From the NCBI GenBank assembly GCA_041666985.1, contig JBAYFV010000253.1:1-5482 (forward strand): DNA of 5,482 bases, in the 5' to 3' direction. Positions 4,976-5,482 of the stretch are shown in pieces. This DNA is from GWF2-50-93 sp041666985 (GTDB lineage: Bacteria; Verrucomicrobiota; Lentisphaeria; Victivallales; GWF2-50-93). Position 1 is the stretch's first letter; each line of letters opens with the position of its first letter. A program made the translations under genes and the position numbers. Below the pieces are notes generated by a model. That model was not told the DNA's origin. It made no database searches and saw only the letters and a program-made list of their open reading frames with translations.

Positions 4976-5199
4976 TATAGTAGTGTCTGGAGTTCTTCTC
5001 TGGATATTTCGCAGTCTTTGATGATTTGGGACATAAGTCCTTTTCCGATGGTTTCACCGCTGTGGACAGGCACGACTGTGCATCTCCCATCATGGTGTCT
5101 GAGGAAATGATGGCTACCTTTTATCCTGATTTCCTCGAATCCGGCTTTTTTCAATGCCTTAATCAAGGCTTTACCAGTAAGAGAGGGAAGTTTACTCAT
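4975..5199 (-). CDS. hicA: HicA toxin (mRNA interferase)
   Basis: A 74-residue HicA-family toxin, a small dsRBD-like ribonuclease that cleaves mRNA when free of antitoxin. Family features are all present: LTGKALIKALKKAGFE (residues 7-22), the catalytic-histidine motif KGSHHFLRH (27-35), the strand TVVPVHSGETIGKGLM (41-56) and the C-terminal helix with ISREEL. It is full length and apparently functional. The ATG overlaps the hicB stop by 4 bp (ATGA), with antitoxin first and toxin second, and no separate Shine-Dalgarno sequence is evident, which points to translational coupling. The TAA (4977-4975) touches the attC A box. Confidence 0.92.
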   Translation of the reverse strand: MSKLPSLTGKALIKALKKAGFEEIRIKGSHHFLRHHDGRCTVVPVHSGETIGKGLMSQIIKDCEISREELQTLL

Positions 5200-5408
5200 A
5201 CGAAAACTGCCAGACGTTGGACTCCTATGAACTCATTTTCAGATGCATCTTCCTCGACTTCAAGGCAAAGCCCTATTGCTTCCTTTGTTCTTTCCATGAG
5301 CTTGTCCAAGGATTTCGCCTGTGTATGGCATCCTTTCAGGGATGGAACCGTGGCGACAAAATAACCGTCCTCATCTTTTTCTATTATCACATTAAATGAT
5401 TTGGTCAT
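5196..5408 (-). CDS. hicB: HicB antitoxin
   Basis: A 70-residue HicB-type antitoxin: FNVIIEKDEDGYFVATVPSL (residues 4-23), GCHTQAKSLDKLMERTKEAI (25-44), then a short acidic tail ending GVQRLAVFV. This is the compact form with only the partial RNase H-like fold and no C-terminal DNA-binding domain, so any autoregulation must come from the complex. I chose ATG 5408 and not the in-frame ATG 17 codons upstream, because GGAG (5420-5417) sits 8 nt before it, the family begins at this point, and the promoter -10 box lies inside the longer version. It is the first gene of the hicB-hicA operon and overlaps hicA by 4 bp. Confidence 0.92.
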   Translation of the reverse strand: MTKSFNVIIEKDEDGYFVATVPSLKGCHTQAKSLDKLMERTKEAIGLCLEVEEDASENEFIGVQRLAVFV

Positions 5409-5430
5409 AGCATTTTCTCCGTTTTTTCTT

Positions 5431-5459
5431 ATTATACACGCAGATCTTATTCCTATCAA
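5431..5459 (-). promoter_or_regulatory. Strong sigma-70 promoter of hicBA
   Basis: On the minus strand, TTGATA (5459-5454) and a perfect TATAAT (5436-5431) are separated by 17 bp. The -10 box ends 22 bp before the hicB ATG, leaving a very short leader that holds the GGAG. This is the strongest promoter visible in the window, and as the cassettes share orientation it could also drive the promoterless HNH and membrane-protein cassettes downstream. Confidence 0.75.
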
Positions 5460-5474
5460 GGATTATTATATTGA

Positions 5475-5481
5475 CGCTAAC
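5475..5481 (-). other. Possible cassette-start box at the window edge
   Basis: GTTAGCG on the minus strand (5481-5475), preceded by C, lies 16 bp before the hicBA -35 box, where the start of the hicBA cassette is expected. The preceding attC or attI stem would lie outside the window. It is not the exact complement of the cassette's AGCGAAC box (GTTCGCT expected), so the call is tentative. Confidence 0.35.
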
Positions 5482-5482
5482 G

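Noticed and set aside
5196..5459. Longer HicB starting at ATG 5459
   Set aside because: The extra 17 codons cover the promoter -10 box and Shine-Dalgarno sequence and have no counterpart in the family.
1772..5481. CRISPR array or IS-type repeats
   Set aside because: The repeated elements are six diverse palindromes at gene ends with unequal spacing, not short identical direct repeats with uniform spacers, and no transposase is encoded.

Overview
The window holds two unrelated blocks. On the left, a plus-strand gene for a 12-segment MFS permease (348-1643) follows a gene-free, hairpin-rich leader (1-347). On the right (about 1772-5481), every gene lies on the minus strand, and the genes are separated by short imperfect palindromes that I read as attC sites. 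This right block is a chromosomal integron gene-cassette array. Its cassette order runs from high to low coordinates, so an integrase and attI, if present, would lie beyond position 5482. A roughly 61-bp inverted repeat (1644-1704) with REP-doublet (REPIN) architecture sits between the two convergent blocks.

The array reading is based on six sites (attC A-F). Most carry a GTT-type box on the distal side (often preceded by GGC), an AAC-type box on the gene side, and a stem with extrahelical bases. They are 59-74 bp long. In two cassettes the box at the cassette start is the exact reverse complement of the box in the cassette's own attC, as expected for excisable circles: GTTGGCT/AGCCAAC and GTTCGAA/TTCGAAC. 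A third (HNH) would match if a 4-nt deletion were restored. Stop codons lie at the edge of or inside the attC sites, so several proteins have C-terminal tails encoded by the recombination site.

The cassettes, in transcription order, are: (1) hicB-hicA toxin-antitoxin with its own near-consensus promoter; (2) a 385-aa McrA-type HNH nuclease with an unrecognised N-terminal domain, a candidate modification-dependent restriction factor; (3) a 102-aa two-helix membrane protein of unknown function; (4) a 148-aa zinc-ribbon membrane protein; (5) an antitoxin preceded by a 5'-truncated brnT toxin remnant; (6) an addiction-module antitoxin with its own promoter, followed by a frameshifted ParE/RelE toxin. 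The array is thus mainly toxin-antitoxin and probable defence genes. In two of the three TA modules the toxin is broken and the antitoxin is intact.

Organism: gene style, the permease, the REP-like doublet and the non-Vibrio integron suggest a Gram-negative bacterium of the PVC group (Lentisphaerae/Victivallales-like) or a comparable gut or environmental lineage. This rests on remembered family resemblance and is only a weak inference.
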